Origin: Alphaproteobacteria bacterium
Lineage (GTDB): Bacteria; Pseudomonadota; Alphaproteobacteria; ATCC43930; CGMCC-115725
Direction: 5' to 3'
DNA length: 38,820 nucleotides
NCBI GenBank assembly: GCA_028871455.1
Contig: JAGWNF010000023.1
Coordinates: forward strand, 1 to 38,820
Shown: one piece after another, positions 15,518-22,153 of the stretch
Position numbering within the stretch: position 1 is the first letter of the stretch
How the letters are laid out: each line of letters begins with the position of its first letter
Notes under the pieces: model-generated
Databases searched by the model: none
Seen by the model: only the letters and a program-made list of their open reading frames with translations
What the model was told of the DNA's origin: nothing
Made by a program: the position numbers and the translations under genes

Positions 15518-15777
15518 GGTCGTACTCCGGGCTGAGCATTCTGACCGGATGGCATGAAGATAACTTCCCAGTCGCCACCGCCGATCTCGTGTTCGGTATG
15601 GCCGAAGCCGCGCTGGGCCATGACGCCAAACAGAGGGACTGGCTTGAAGGTCGCAAGCAGGCGCAGGCCTTGGCCGGGCGACAGCGCCTCGACCGCCTCC
15701 ATGATCTTGGAGAAGGGCTCGCCGCCGGCACGCAGAATCTCGCGAACGTCGAGGGTGGATAAGGGCGCAGATGTCAT
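15514..15777 (-). CDS. DUF2249 domain protein, first copy
   Basis: The 87-residue protein reads LSTLDVREILRAGGEPFSKIMEAVEALSPGQGLRLLATFKPVPLFGVMAQRGFGHTEHEIGGGDWEVIF. This is a typical DUF2249 unit with a conserved GFGHTEHEIGGGDWEV ending. The ATG at 15777 overlaps the stop of the membrane gene by 4 nt, and its stop overlaps the next DUF2249 start by 4 nt. It differs strongly from the two other copies, so the three are probably separate specialised paralogues rather than a recent tandem duplication. Confidence 0.87.
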   Translation of the reverse strand: MTSAPLSTLDVREILRAGGEPFSKIMEAVEALSPGQGLRLLATFKPVPLFGVMAQRGFGHTEHEIGGGDWEVIFMPSGQNAQPGVRP

Positions 15778-17147
15778 CGCACGTTGCTCCCAGCGTTGAG
15801 ATGGATTTGAGCCGGAGGGACGATCATCACTGGCACCGAAGGCGGTTCGACGCGGTGTGGCGGGCGGGGTGTGCCATAGCGCGCGAGCCAGAGCGCCCGG
15901 ACGACCATCACCGTCGCGACCAGATGGCCAAAAACGGCCAAGCGCCAGACCGTCGGCCACCCGATGAGAATAGCCAGCGTGCCGATGGCGACCGCGCCGA
16001 AGTAAAGGATGAACCAGGGACGATCGCGCCGCTCGTCAACCAGATCCTGGACGCGCGGCACAGGTCGCTTACCGAGAATGCTGCCGTAGCGCTCGAGCCA
16101 GGTGAGGAACGGCACGATCTTGTAGAGCTGACTCAATCCCAGGCCCGAGAGCCAGCCGAACAGGAAGAGATAGCCGGCCGCGCCGACGATCGGCTCGCCA
16201 TATCCGCTCAGTGCGGCGTAAGCCGCCAAGCCCAGCGCAACTGCGAACGCGACCAACGCTGCCGTCGCCATGCCGGTGTTGAGCTCGAGCTGATGGCGCT
16301 GGCGGGCGCGATAGAGCCGCACCATATCGGCAAGGTAGAACACCAAACCGAGGCCGGTCGCGACCACGGCCACCGTAATCGCTGGCGCCGGTATCGGAAC
16401 GCCGAGCGATACCATAAGTTCGAGGAACCAGGTCACCGCTAGGCCGCCAACGGTCAAACCGATGACGGCCGTGCCAAACCAGCCGCGCTCCTCGGGCGCC
16501 AGTGTGAACATGCTGAGCAAGCGGTAGCTGACGCCGATTGCCGTCAGCGTGAACCAGCCGCCCAAGCCAGCCAGGAGATGGAGGCGGAAGCCATCGCCGA
16601 GTGCGTCACCCCAGGGCACGAGTTCCGGCGCCGCGAAGACGAGGCCGAAAACGAGGCCGAGTGTGACGGTGAGCAGCAGGAAGACCAAGCCCGCGGCGAT
16701 AAACTGAGCGGAAAAGGTCAATGGCCGAGTTTGCCACAGAATGCGCGTCAACGCGATCACTCCGATAAGCGCGCCGGTCAGGACAACGGCGCCACCGAAC
16801 GGCAGGGAGACAATCGCCCCTTGCGCCAACTGACCGTCGAGTGCGAGAAAGCCCGCCTCCATGAAGACGAGCCCCATAACGATCCCAATGAGCGACGCCA
16901 ACGCCGACTTGTCCGCTGCCGGGCCTCCGGCCGTGATGACGGGCACGAACTGTTGAAGCGCACCGAACATCAGAATTGTCAGCCAGCCGATGGTGAGGAG
17001 GTGCACCGTCGCCAGTGTCGTCGGCGCCAGAAGACCGGTCACCGGAAATGTAACGCCCGCGGCCATGGCCGCCTGCGCGAGCAGGAAGAATCCAAGGGCG
17101 ATCGCAAAGTGGTGCATCGTCCAGCGTGAAATGGCCGAACCGAACAT
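15774..17147 (-). CDS. Multi-spanning haem-copper-oxidase-like / NnrS-like membrane protein
   Basis: The 457-residue integral membrane protein has about 12 hydrophobic segments. Histidines fall where haem or copper ligands occur in cytochrome oxidase subunit I-like proteins: WTMHHFAIALGFF (about 10), TLATVHLLTIGWLTILMFGALQQFVPVI (about 48-75) and FRLHLLAGLGGWFTLTAIGVSYRLL (about 190). NnrS proteins of denitrifiers look similar, but I cannot call it NnrS with certainty. The ATG at 17147 begins the conserved part; a TTG at 17216 would add a polar, unlikely 23 residues. It precedes three DUF2249 genes in one tight operon that ends with qNor. Haem binding and an NO-related role are inferred. Confidence 0.7.
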   Translation of the reverse strand: MFGSAISRWTMHHFAIALGFFLLAQAAMAAGVTFPVTGLLAPTTLATVHLLTIGWLTILMFGALQQFVPVITAGGPAADKSALASLIGIVMGLVFMEAGFLALDGQLAQGAIVSLPFGGAVVLTGALIGVIALTRILWQTRPLTFSAQFIAAGLVFLLLTVTLGLVFGLVFAAPELVPWGDALGDGFRLHLLAGLGGWFTLTAIGVSYRLLSMFTLAPEERGWFGTAVIGLTVGGLAVTWFLELMVSLGVPIPAPAITVAVVATGLGLVFYLADMVRLYRARQRHQLELNTGMATAALVAFAVALGLAAYAALSGYGEPIVGAAGYLFLFGWLSGLGLSQLYKIVPFLTWLERYGSILGKRPVPRVQDLVDERRDRPWFILYFGAVAIGTLAILIGWPTVWRLAVFGHLVATVMVVRALWLARYGTPRPPHRVEPPSVPVMIVPPAQIHLNAGSNVR

Positions 17148-17238
17148 CGTTTCTATCCGTTCGCGCCGAGCGGAGGGACAATCGATCGGAACCGCCGCGC
17201 GCTGCGGGTGGTCCAATGCTCCGGCCGAAGGATCGCTG

Positions 17239-17403
17239 TCAGATCACAGCTGTGGCGACGGAAACGACCAGCACGCAACCGGCGAGGCCGATCAGCAAAA
17301 TACGACCCGCGGCCTGTTCGAGAGTGCGGCCCAGAGCCCAATCGAAAATGCGGTCGGTTTTCTCGCAGGCCGTGAAGACTTCGTCCGGTGTAATCGGTGT
17401 CAT
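17239..17403 (-). CDS. 54-residue single-helix membrane peptide, first gene of the qNor cluster
   Basis: The peptide has a soluble N-terminal half (TPDEVFTACEKTDRIFDWAL) and one C-terminal membrane helix (ILLIGLAGCVLVVSVATAVI). GGAGAGGCTG before the ATG at 17403 supports this start over an upstream frame beginning at 17562. It lies 91 nt before the membrane gene and is the first gene behind the TTGCG-type box at 17606. It may be a small subunit of the next protein. No family is recognised. Confidence 0.6.
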   Translation of the reverse strand: MTPITPDEVFTACEKTDRIFDWALGRTLEQAAGRILLIGLAGCVLVVSVATAVI

Positions 17404-17605
17404 CAGCCTCTCCGCGTGTTCGGCTGGGCGGCAATGCCGGGGTGTATCTGATTTGGCGCTGAACGATGGGATGCGCAGCGTCATCTCCAGCGACCGATGC
17501 GCCGCCGGCAATCCGCGCGGCAAGTTCTTGATGCATCCCAAAAGCCATAGCGTCCGAGCCACCTCTTGTTGCGAGGCAGTATGAGCGGACTGATCGGCTG
17601 TGACA

Positions 17606-17619
17606 TTGCGCTAAAGCAA
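17606..17619. promoter_or_regulatory. NnrR-like box between the qNor operon and the xdhC-like gene
   Basis: TTGCGCTAAAGCAA has the TTGCG left arm and a GCAA right arm, one mismatch from the perfect boxes at 19666, 20086 and 31833. On the minus strand a -10-like CATACT (17583-17578) lies at the class II distance. That favours control of the minus-strand qNor operon, with a 5' leader of about 165 nt to 17403. On the plus strand no such -10 is seen for the gene at 17702. Confidence 0.55.
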
Positions 17620-17701
17620 CATCCGTGAAGAATGACCGGGGCCGGCGCTAGCGCGAACACAAGGTGGCTTCTAACATCAGACAGGTTCAGGAAATCGGGT
17701 C

Positions 17702-18547
17702 ATGAACCAGATCGCTGCGATGGCAAGGGCGAGCGCAGCCGCCTCACGCGACGTGCTCGACACGGTTCTGGATCTTCGGGACCGTCGGGTGAGTTATGCG
17801 TTGGCGACGGTGATCGAAGCGAAAGGGTCGACCTCCGCGAGGGTCGGGTCAAAGGCGGTCATTGCCGAGAACGGGCATGTGCTCGCGGGCTGGGTCGGCG
17901 GCGGCTGCGCCGAAAGCACGGTTTGTCACAGCGCGCTCGCGTGCCTGGGATCAGGCGAAACCACCATCGTCGATATCGACCTCACCAGCGAAGTGCTCGG
18001 AGCGGGCATGCCGTGTGGTGGCAGTATGCGCGTCTACGTTGAGGCGGTGCGGCCGCGGCCGCGGCTTTGGCTCCTCGGACATGGCAAGGTAGCCGAGGTG
18101 CTTTGCATGACCGGCGCAATCGCCGGTTTCGACGTCTTTGTCGATGATCCGATGGCTGACCGAGAACACTATCCGGCGGCGATCAGAATACTCGCCGGCG
18201 ATCAGGATTATCGCGAGTTGAACCCAACTGCGCGCGACTACGTTGTCGTGGCCACGCAACATAAAGGGAACCATCAGTCGATTGCGCGGTGCCTCCGCTC
18301 GCCGGTGTCCTACATCGCGCTCATCGCCAGCCGGAAGCGTTCGCGGCTGGTCTTGGATTATTTGCGTACGGAAGGCTTCGGGGACTCCGAGCTCGCACGA
18401 GTCCGGGCGCCGGCGGGCCTCGATTTGGGCGCGGAGACGCCGGAAGAGATTGCCCTGTCGGTTCTGAGCGAGATCGTCATGCTGCGTCGTGGCGCCGATG
18501 GCGTCCCGCGATCCCGCAAGGCGAGCGAGACGAGCAATCACGCATGA
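17702..18547 (+). CDS. XdhC/CoxI family protein
   Basis: The 281-residue protein has the N-terminal XdhC/CoxI domain (LATVIEAKGSTSARVGSKAVI and LAGWVGGGCAESTV, about 35-80) and a C-terminal Rossmann-like XdhC_C domain (PRLWLLGHGKVAEVLCMTGAIAGFDVFVDDP, about 122-155; YVVVATQHKGNH; YIALIASRKRS). XdhC proteins bind molybdenum cofactor and insert its sulphurated form into xanthine-oxidase-type enzymes. No such enzyme is in the window, so its client is elsewhere or the protein is repurposed. Its stop overlaps the DUF1858 start by 4 nt, showing a two-gene unit. Confidence 0.88.
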   Translation: MNQIAAMARASAAASRDVLDTVLDLRDRRVSYALATVIEAKGSTSARVGSKAVIAENGHVLAGWVGGGCAESTVCHSALACLGSGETTIVDIDLTSEVLGAGMPCGGSMRVYVEAVRPRPRLWLLGHGKVAEVLCMTGAIAGFDVFVDDPMADREHYPAAIRILAGDQDYRELNPTARDYVVVATQHKGNHQSIARCLRSPVSYIALIASRKRSRLVLDYLRTEGFGDSELARVRAPAGLDLGAETPEEIALSVLSEIVMLRRGADGVPRSRKASETSNHA

Positions 18548-18753
18548 TCATCATCGATCCCAAGGCAACCGTCAGCGACGTTTTGAATCACCATCCATCG
18601 ACGATGCGGGTCTTCATCGATCACGGAATGGCTTGTATCGGTTGCGTGATCGCGCCGTATCACACGATCGAGGAGGCGTGCGCCGAGTACAACTTGGGGG
18701 TCGAAAGCTTCGTGCGTGAGATGGCCGAAGCGGACGAGAGCGCCTCGAATTGA
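18544..18753 (+). CDS. DUF1858 domain protein
   Basis: The 69-residue protein reads MIIIDPKATVSDVLNHHPSTMRVFIDHGMACIGC, then the PYHTIEEACAEYNL block. This is the DUF1858 'hybrid cluster protein-associated' domain with its CxxC (CIGC) pair. Similar domains form the N-terminal part of ScdA/RIC, which repairs Fe-S centres damaged by NO. Here the domain stands alone, fused to nothing, and is coupled by a 4-nt overlap to the XdhC-like gene. It is convergent with the nnrR-like gene. Confidence 0.88.
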   Translation: MIIIDPKATVSDVLNHHPSTMRVFIDHGMACIGCVIAPYHTIEEACAEYNLGVESFVREMAEADESASN

Positions 18754-18767
18754 GTTGAAAAGCGGGT

Positions 18768-19523
18768 CTACTTCGTGGGGGCTTCTTCCTCGGCGATCTT
18801 CATCAGCGCATGCGGTGCGCGGATCACGAGATGACGGCGGCCGCCACTCACGATGCCCTGTTCTTCCCACGCACTCAAGATACGACTCACAGTATAGAGC
18901 GTCGCGCCCGTCATCAGCGCGATATCGTGGCGCGTGATCGGGAACGAGATTTCGATGCCGCCGTCGATGCGGTGTCCCGATTGCTTGATGAGTCGAAGCA
19001 GGGCATGCGCGACACGGCGCTCCACACGCTCCGTCGCGGCCTCGCGCAGGCGGGTGTGGGCGTTCTCGATCGCTTGCGCCATATTGCGGATGACGGCAAG
19101 CGAGAGCGCCGGATGGCGGGCCATGAGGCTGGTGAAGTCCCGATGGGTCCACGCGAGAGCGATGCTCTCGGTCATGGCGAGCGGGGTCGCCGGATAAGGC
19201 GTATTGCAGAACATGGATACATGTCCGGCGAGGTCGCCAGGTCCCACCAGTCTGACGACGACTCTATCGCCTTCCGGCGTCACTTGTGTGGCTTTGAACT
19301 CACCACTGAGAACGACAAAAATCGCCTCCGGTGGATCGCCTTGTCGGAAGAGCGCCTCGTCCGCCAGCACACGCTCGACCCGCGCCATCCGCGCAATGTC
19401 ATCGCATGCCGCACTGTCGAGGTCGGCAAAGAATGGGAGATGCCGAATTGCCGATCCGTCGAGGCGGTTTCCGGGATTCTGGGGCGGCAAGGCCCGATGC
19501 GATGCAGGCGGTATGGCGCTCAT
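18768..19523 (-). CDS. nnrR: NnrR-like Crp/Fnr regulator (nitrogen-oxide response)
   Basis: The 251-residue Crp/Fnr protein has a sensor barrel (about 35-130), a dimer helix and the winged helix ITRHDIALMTGATLYTVSRILSAWEEQGIV (about 190-220). The DNA-contact segment L-Y-T-V-S-R keeps Ser and Arg of FNR but has Tyr in place of Glu. NnrR proteins of denitrifying alphaproteobacteria have the related L-H/Y-T-V-S-R and bind TTGCG-type boxes, exactly the boxes repeated in this window. No N-terminal cysteine cluster exists, so it does not sense O2 by Fe-S. The ATG at 19523 is preferred over GTG at 19547 because of the GAGATCCGG before it. NO sensing, probably through haem, is known for the family and is not visible here. 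Confidence 0.75.
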   Translation of the reverse strand: MSAIPPASHRALPPQNPGNRLDGSAIRHLPFFADLDSAACDDIARMARVERVLADEALFRQGDPPEAIFVVLSGEFKATQVTPEGDRVVVRLVGPGDLAGHVSMFCNTPYPATPLAMTESIALAWTHRDFTSLMARHPALSLAVIRNMAQAIENAHTRLREAATERVERRVAHALLRLIKQSGHRIDGGIEISFPITRHDIALMTGATLYTVSRILSAWEEQGIVSGGRRHLVIRAPHALMKIAEEEAPTK

Positions 19524-19665
19524 CCGGATCTCGATTGGCCGCTCCACGCTAACGCGGTCGGTTTGGTTGGCTGCGCTCTAAGAATAGGCATGAAAGGCCG
19601 ATGAGGAAACAAGCTCCGTGCCGAAATGTCGCAGTACGGTTTGGCTCACGAAAATCGGTCGCGGC

Positions 19666-19679
19666 TTGCGTTGGCGCAA
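19666..19679 (+). promoter_or_regulatory. Perfect NnrR-like box TTGCG-N4-CGCAA
   Basis: TTGCGTTGGCGCAA is fully symmetric in its arms. It lies 46 nt before the 62-residue gene at 19726. A CATCTT hexamer (19702-19707) stands 22 nt after the box, the place of a -10 in a class II promoter; the box at 31833 has the same hexamer at the same distance. The nnrR-like gene diverges to the left, so the site could also serve autoregulation. Confidence 0.6.
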
Positions 19680-19725
19680 CCAAAAGCCGGTCCCGCTCAC
19701 GCATCTTACCAAGCAGAGGGTCGTC

Positions 19726-19914
19726 ATGAATGCGCTGATACCGTTAACTGGATCTACCGGCTATTGCGAGGACGGGCTCAAGCTGCGCCACAAAGTGCAG
19801 AAACTTCGCTGGATGGGGCTGGAACGGGAAGCCGATCGGCTCGTGCAACAGATTGCCGAACTGACATGTCAGCATCCGATTGCGATTCCGGGCATCGAAG
19901 ATCCAACGGATTAA
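19726..19914 (+). CDS. 62-residue helical protein behind an NnrR-like box
   Basis: The small protein has a central basic-amphipathic helix (DGLKLRHKVQKLRWMGLEREADRLVQQIAEL) and two cysteines (GYCEDG, LTCQHP). The ATG at 19726 follows AGAGGGTCGTC. The frame extends upstream to 19618, but that would run across the promoter box. I recognise no family. Control by NnrR suggests a role in the nitrogen-oxide response. Confidence 0.55.
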   Translation: MNALIPLTGSTGYCEDGLKLRHKVQKLRWMGLEREADRLVQQIAELTCQHPIAIPGIEDPTD

Positions 19915-20228
19915 CAACAGCGTGATGAGCGCACCGATTCGGTTGTTCAGATCCGTGATTCGGTCGCAATTCACAAGGCGGCGCTCTTACCTGTCCGGGC
20001 ACGGTCGGGTCGAAAGGTTGTCGGGCTCTTGTCGTATATCCCCGGCGAAGCGACTCTGGCTGTGGGTGGCAATTTCCGGCAGACATTGCGCCATCGCAAC
20101 TTCGGCTTCGATCAACATGGATCGTCGATGCAGGTCACCCACATTTATTTATGTGCATTCGGTTCGAACTGCCGGCTCGCTGCTGGACATTCCAACATCA
20201 AGGCCGGTGATCTCACGAGGCTCGGTTG
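19915..20228. other. 314-nt region without a gene, holding an NnrR-like box
   Basis: No frame on either strand shows a credible start, family signature or codon pattern. The only element I can support is the perfect TTGCG-N4-CGCAA box at 20086-20099. The rest looks like a leader for the DUF1127/haemerythrin pair. Confidence 0.5.
20086..20099 (+). promoter_or_regulatory. Perfect NnrR-like box before the DUF1127/haemerythrin pair
   Basis: TTGCGCCATCGCAA has perfectly complementary TTGCG and CGCAA arms. It lies 129 nt before the DUF1127 start. I see no convincing -10 at the class II distance, so the promoter may be of another class or start further down. Confidence 0.5.
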
Positions 20229-20495
20229 ATGCATTCTCGTCGCGCTCCATTGATAAGGAGGATTCGAAGCCGCATCGCGTTGTGGCAAAAGCGGCGCAGG
20301 GATCTGGCCGAGCTCTCCACGCTCGACGACAGGTCGCTTGCGGATATCGGGATCACTCGCTCCGATATTCCTTACATCGTATACGGGCGTCGAGTTGAGC
20401 AATGCGCGAGGCCGATACAGTCTAAACCTGCATCGCGACAAGGCCTCTGCCGACCATCGGATCGAGCCCTGGCGGGACCAGTGAAGAGGAAGTGA
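20229..20495 (+). CDS. DUF1127 protein with a long C-terminal tail
   Basis: The 88-residue product has the DUF1127 core RRIRSRIALWQKRRRDLAELSTLDDRSLADIGITRSDIPYIV (about 10-52). Most DUF1127 proteins stop soon after this core. Here about 35 further basic and Cys-containing residues follow and run into the next gene. The stop TGA shares its last base with the ATG of the haemerythrin gene (TGATG), so the tail may serve mainly to couple translation. DUF1127 proteins are small regulators or RNA-binding proteins in several alphaproteobacteria; the role here is unknown. Confidence 0.75.
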   Translation: MHSRRAPLIRRIRSRIALWQKRRRDLAELSTLDDRSLADIGITRSDIPYIVYGRRVEQCARPIQSKPASRQGLCRPSDRALAGPVKRK

Positions 20496-21073
20496 TGACA
20501 AATACGCTGGCGAGCGCAAATGCCTTGGCCATCGTCGAAGCGCTGCAGCAGCAGCACGGTAAAATCGAACGGATGCTCGTCGCCTTCGAACGGCAGCTGG
20601 CGATCTTTGAAGATGGCGGTTCTCCGGACTATGAGCTCATCGCGCGAATCCTGGCGTTCTCCGTCGCTTATCTGAGCCCACAGCATCTCGCCGCAGAGCG
20701 ACCATTGTTGATGGCCTTGATTGATCGTCACCTCATCGATGGGCTGGAAACCGAGGCCCTTGAGATGCAATACGACGAGATCGTCGAAGGGGCTCGCGAG
20801 GCGAGTAGGGCTGTGGAGGCCGTCTTCCGTGACGCCGAAGTGCGCCGTGAAAGACTCAGCCAAATCGCCCGCGATTTCATCGACTCTTGTCGCCGGCACA
20901 TGAAAACGGAAGAGCAGCTCTTTTTTCCCACGGCCATCGAGAGTCTCGGGCCAAGCGATTGGGAAGCGATCGAGAGGGCAATTTCGACGGCCACCGGAGT
21001 ATCGAGCGACGTTCACTATGAATCCGGGCAGGCGCAGTACCAGGAGCTCGTTCGCTGGGGCGAGGCGGGGTGA
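20495..21073 (+). CDS. Haemerythrin-like protein, second copy
   Basis: The 192-residue helical protein has the haemerythrin pattern: IVEALQQQHGKIERML (about 10-25), AYLSPQHLAAERPLLMALIDRH (about 58-80) and SCRRHMKTEEQLFFPTAIESL (about 130-150). His and Glu lie where the di-iron ligands belong. It is a distant relative of the copy at 8327. AGAGGAAGT precedes the ATG; a GTG one codon earlier (20492) is possible. It is translationally linked to DUF1127 and sits behind an NnrR-like box. A terminator follows 36 nt after the stop. Confidence 0.85.
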   Translation: MTNTLASANALAIVEALQQQHGKIERMLVAFERQLAIFEDGGSPDYELIARILAFSVAYLSPQHLAAERPLLMALIDRHLIDGLETEALEMQYDEIVEGAREASRAVEAVFRDAEVRRERLSQIARDFIDSCRRHMKTEEQLFFPTAIESLGPSDWEAIERAISTATGVSSDVHYESGQAQYQELVRWGEAG

Positions 21074-21109
21074 CCGGCGAAACGCAATACCCGACCTCAG
21101 GCAAACAAA

Positions 21110-21140
21110 CAGGGCGCCGACTAGGCGCCCTGCCTTTTCG
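21110..21140. terminator. Rho-independent terminator, possibly bidirectional
   Basis: CAGGGCGCC (21110-21118) pairs perfectly with GGCGCCCTG (21124-21132) around a 5-nt loop, followed by CCTTTTCG. It ends the haemerythrin transcript on the plus strand. The minus-strand SPW gene ends 17 nt beyond, so the hairpin may stop both; the A-side is weaker (GTTTGTTTGCC on the minus strand). Confidence 0.8.
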
Positions 21141-21156
21141 CCACCAGTTTTCGTTG

Positions 21157-21525
21157 TCAAGCCGGATGGGCAGCTCCGTGCCCCCAGTCCCATACGCTCA
21201 AGAGCGACGCCAACGTAACAAGTATACTAACGACGATCGCATTATTCGTCGGGATTGAGGCGACCGCGTAGCCCAGGACGTATGGCGATGCGATCAGGCA
21301 CAGGCCGAGAATGACGTCGATCAACTCCTCGGCCACATGGAAGGCGAACCGGCTGATCAAGCTCACGATAAAGAGCATAGCGCCGATGACCAGCGCGACC
21401 CCCATCGCCGTCGGAATTGTCACGTAGTGCAAAACCCACGGCGAGATGAAGAGCCAGATGCCCAGGACCAATGTTAGCCAGTCCTGCCAGTGCTGGAACG
21501 GCAGCGTTTCACGTCTTGTATCCAT
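21157..21525 (-). CDS. SPW-repeat membrane protein
   Basis: The 122-residue protein begins MDTRRETLPFQHWQDWLTLVLGIWLFISPWVL and has four hydrophobic helices. The repeated SPW/SPY motif (FISPWVLHY near residue 27, IASPYVLGY near 85) marks the SPW family of unknown function. The ATG at 21525 starts the conserved block; the 40-residue extension to 21645 is Cys-rich and improbable. It is convergent with the haemerythrin gene. Confidence 0.85.
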   Translation of the reverse strand: MDTRRETLPFQHWQDWLTLVLGIWLFISPWVLHYVTIPTAMGVALVIGAMLFIVSLISRFAFHVAEELIDVILGLCLIASPYVLGYAVASIPTNNAIVVSILVTLASLLSVWDWGHGAAHPA

Positions 21526-21746
21526 TGTAGGCTTCCATAAGCAGCGATTGCAGCCACCGAACGGATCCGTGGCCACGCCATTGAATTGGATCGCGACACA
21601 AGCCGGCGCAACCGACGACGTTGTTTTGGAACAAAGAACTCGCAAAAAGGCTTATCGGTGAGCCGTCCACTGAACGCCGCGGGTCGCGGCCAACCACCCT
21701 CGCCGCCTGAGAACGCTGTCCCCGACGCGACGAATGTTGTCGCTTG

Positions 21747-21760
21747 TTGATCTAGATCAA
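21747..21760 (+). promoter_or_regulatory. FNR/FixK-type box of the nos operon
   Basis: TTGATCTAGATCAA, a perfect TTGAT-N4-ATCAA palindrome, is identical to the box at 8938. It is centred so that a TATATA hexamer (21783-21788) falls exactly at -12 to -7 of a start near 21795, an ideal class II layout. The leader to the first gene (21854) would be about 59 nt. Confidence 0.85.
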
Positions 21761-21782
21761 GTCAATCGCCGCGCCTCGAACA

Positions 21783-21788
21783 TATATA
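21783..21788 (+). promoter_or_regulatory. -10 element of the nos operon
   Basis: TATATA lies 22 nt after the FNR-type box. The surrounding AACATATATA resembles the left arm of the NsrR-candidate elements, but the right arm is poor, so I read it as the -10 only. Confidence 0.6.
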
Positions 21789-21853
21789 CCGCCAGACTGT
21801 TATCGGATCCCCGATCGATCCTCTTTTTAAACGTTCCAACCCAGCAGAGAGAC

Positions 21854-22153
21854 ATGAGCAAGACTAACGAGAGAAAATTCGATCCATCGCGTCGTGCCCT
21901 CTTCAAGGTCGGCGCCGCAGCTGCGGCTGGAGCCGTCGTGACAAGCCTCGCCCTCGCGCCACGATCAGCGCATGCAGCGAAAGCTTCCAAGGCCGTCGCG
22001 ATGTACCAAGCGACACCACATGGGAATCAGTTCTGCGCCAACTGCATCCACTTCATTCCTGGCAAGACGCCGCAGGCTGACGGCACGTGCCAGGTTGTTG
22101 ATAGCAGCATCAGCCCACACGGTTGGTGTGTGCTGTATGCCCCCAAAGCATGA
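21854..22153 (+). CDS. High-potential iron-sulphur protein (HiPIP), Tat-exported, first gene of the nos operon
   Basis: The 99-residue precursor has a twin-arginine signal (PSRRALFKVGAAAAAGAVV, about 11-30, cleavage near AHA). The mature part of about 60 residues has four cysteines: FCANCIHFIPG, GTCQVV and HGWCVLYAPKA, the HiPIP [4Fe-4S] pattern. HiPIPs are periplasmic one-electron carriers. At the head of the nos operon it could bring electrons to NosZ or NosR in place of cytochrome c or azurin; that is inference. The ATG at 21854 follows AGAGAG. nosX overlaps its end by 17 nt. Confidence 0.9.
   Translation: MSKTNERKFDPSRRALFKVGAAAAAGAVVTSLALAPRSAHAAKASKAVAMYQATPHGNQFCANCIHFIPGKTPQADGTCQVVDSSISPHGWCVLYAPKA

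Noticed and set aside
21779-21801. NsrR-like element (AACATATATA...CTGTT) in the nos promoter
   Set aside because: Only the left arm agrees with the fdxA palindrome; the TATATA is better explained as the -10 of an FNR-type class II promoter.
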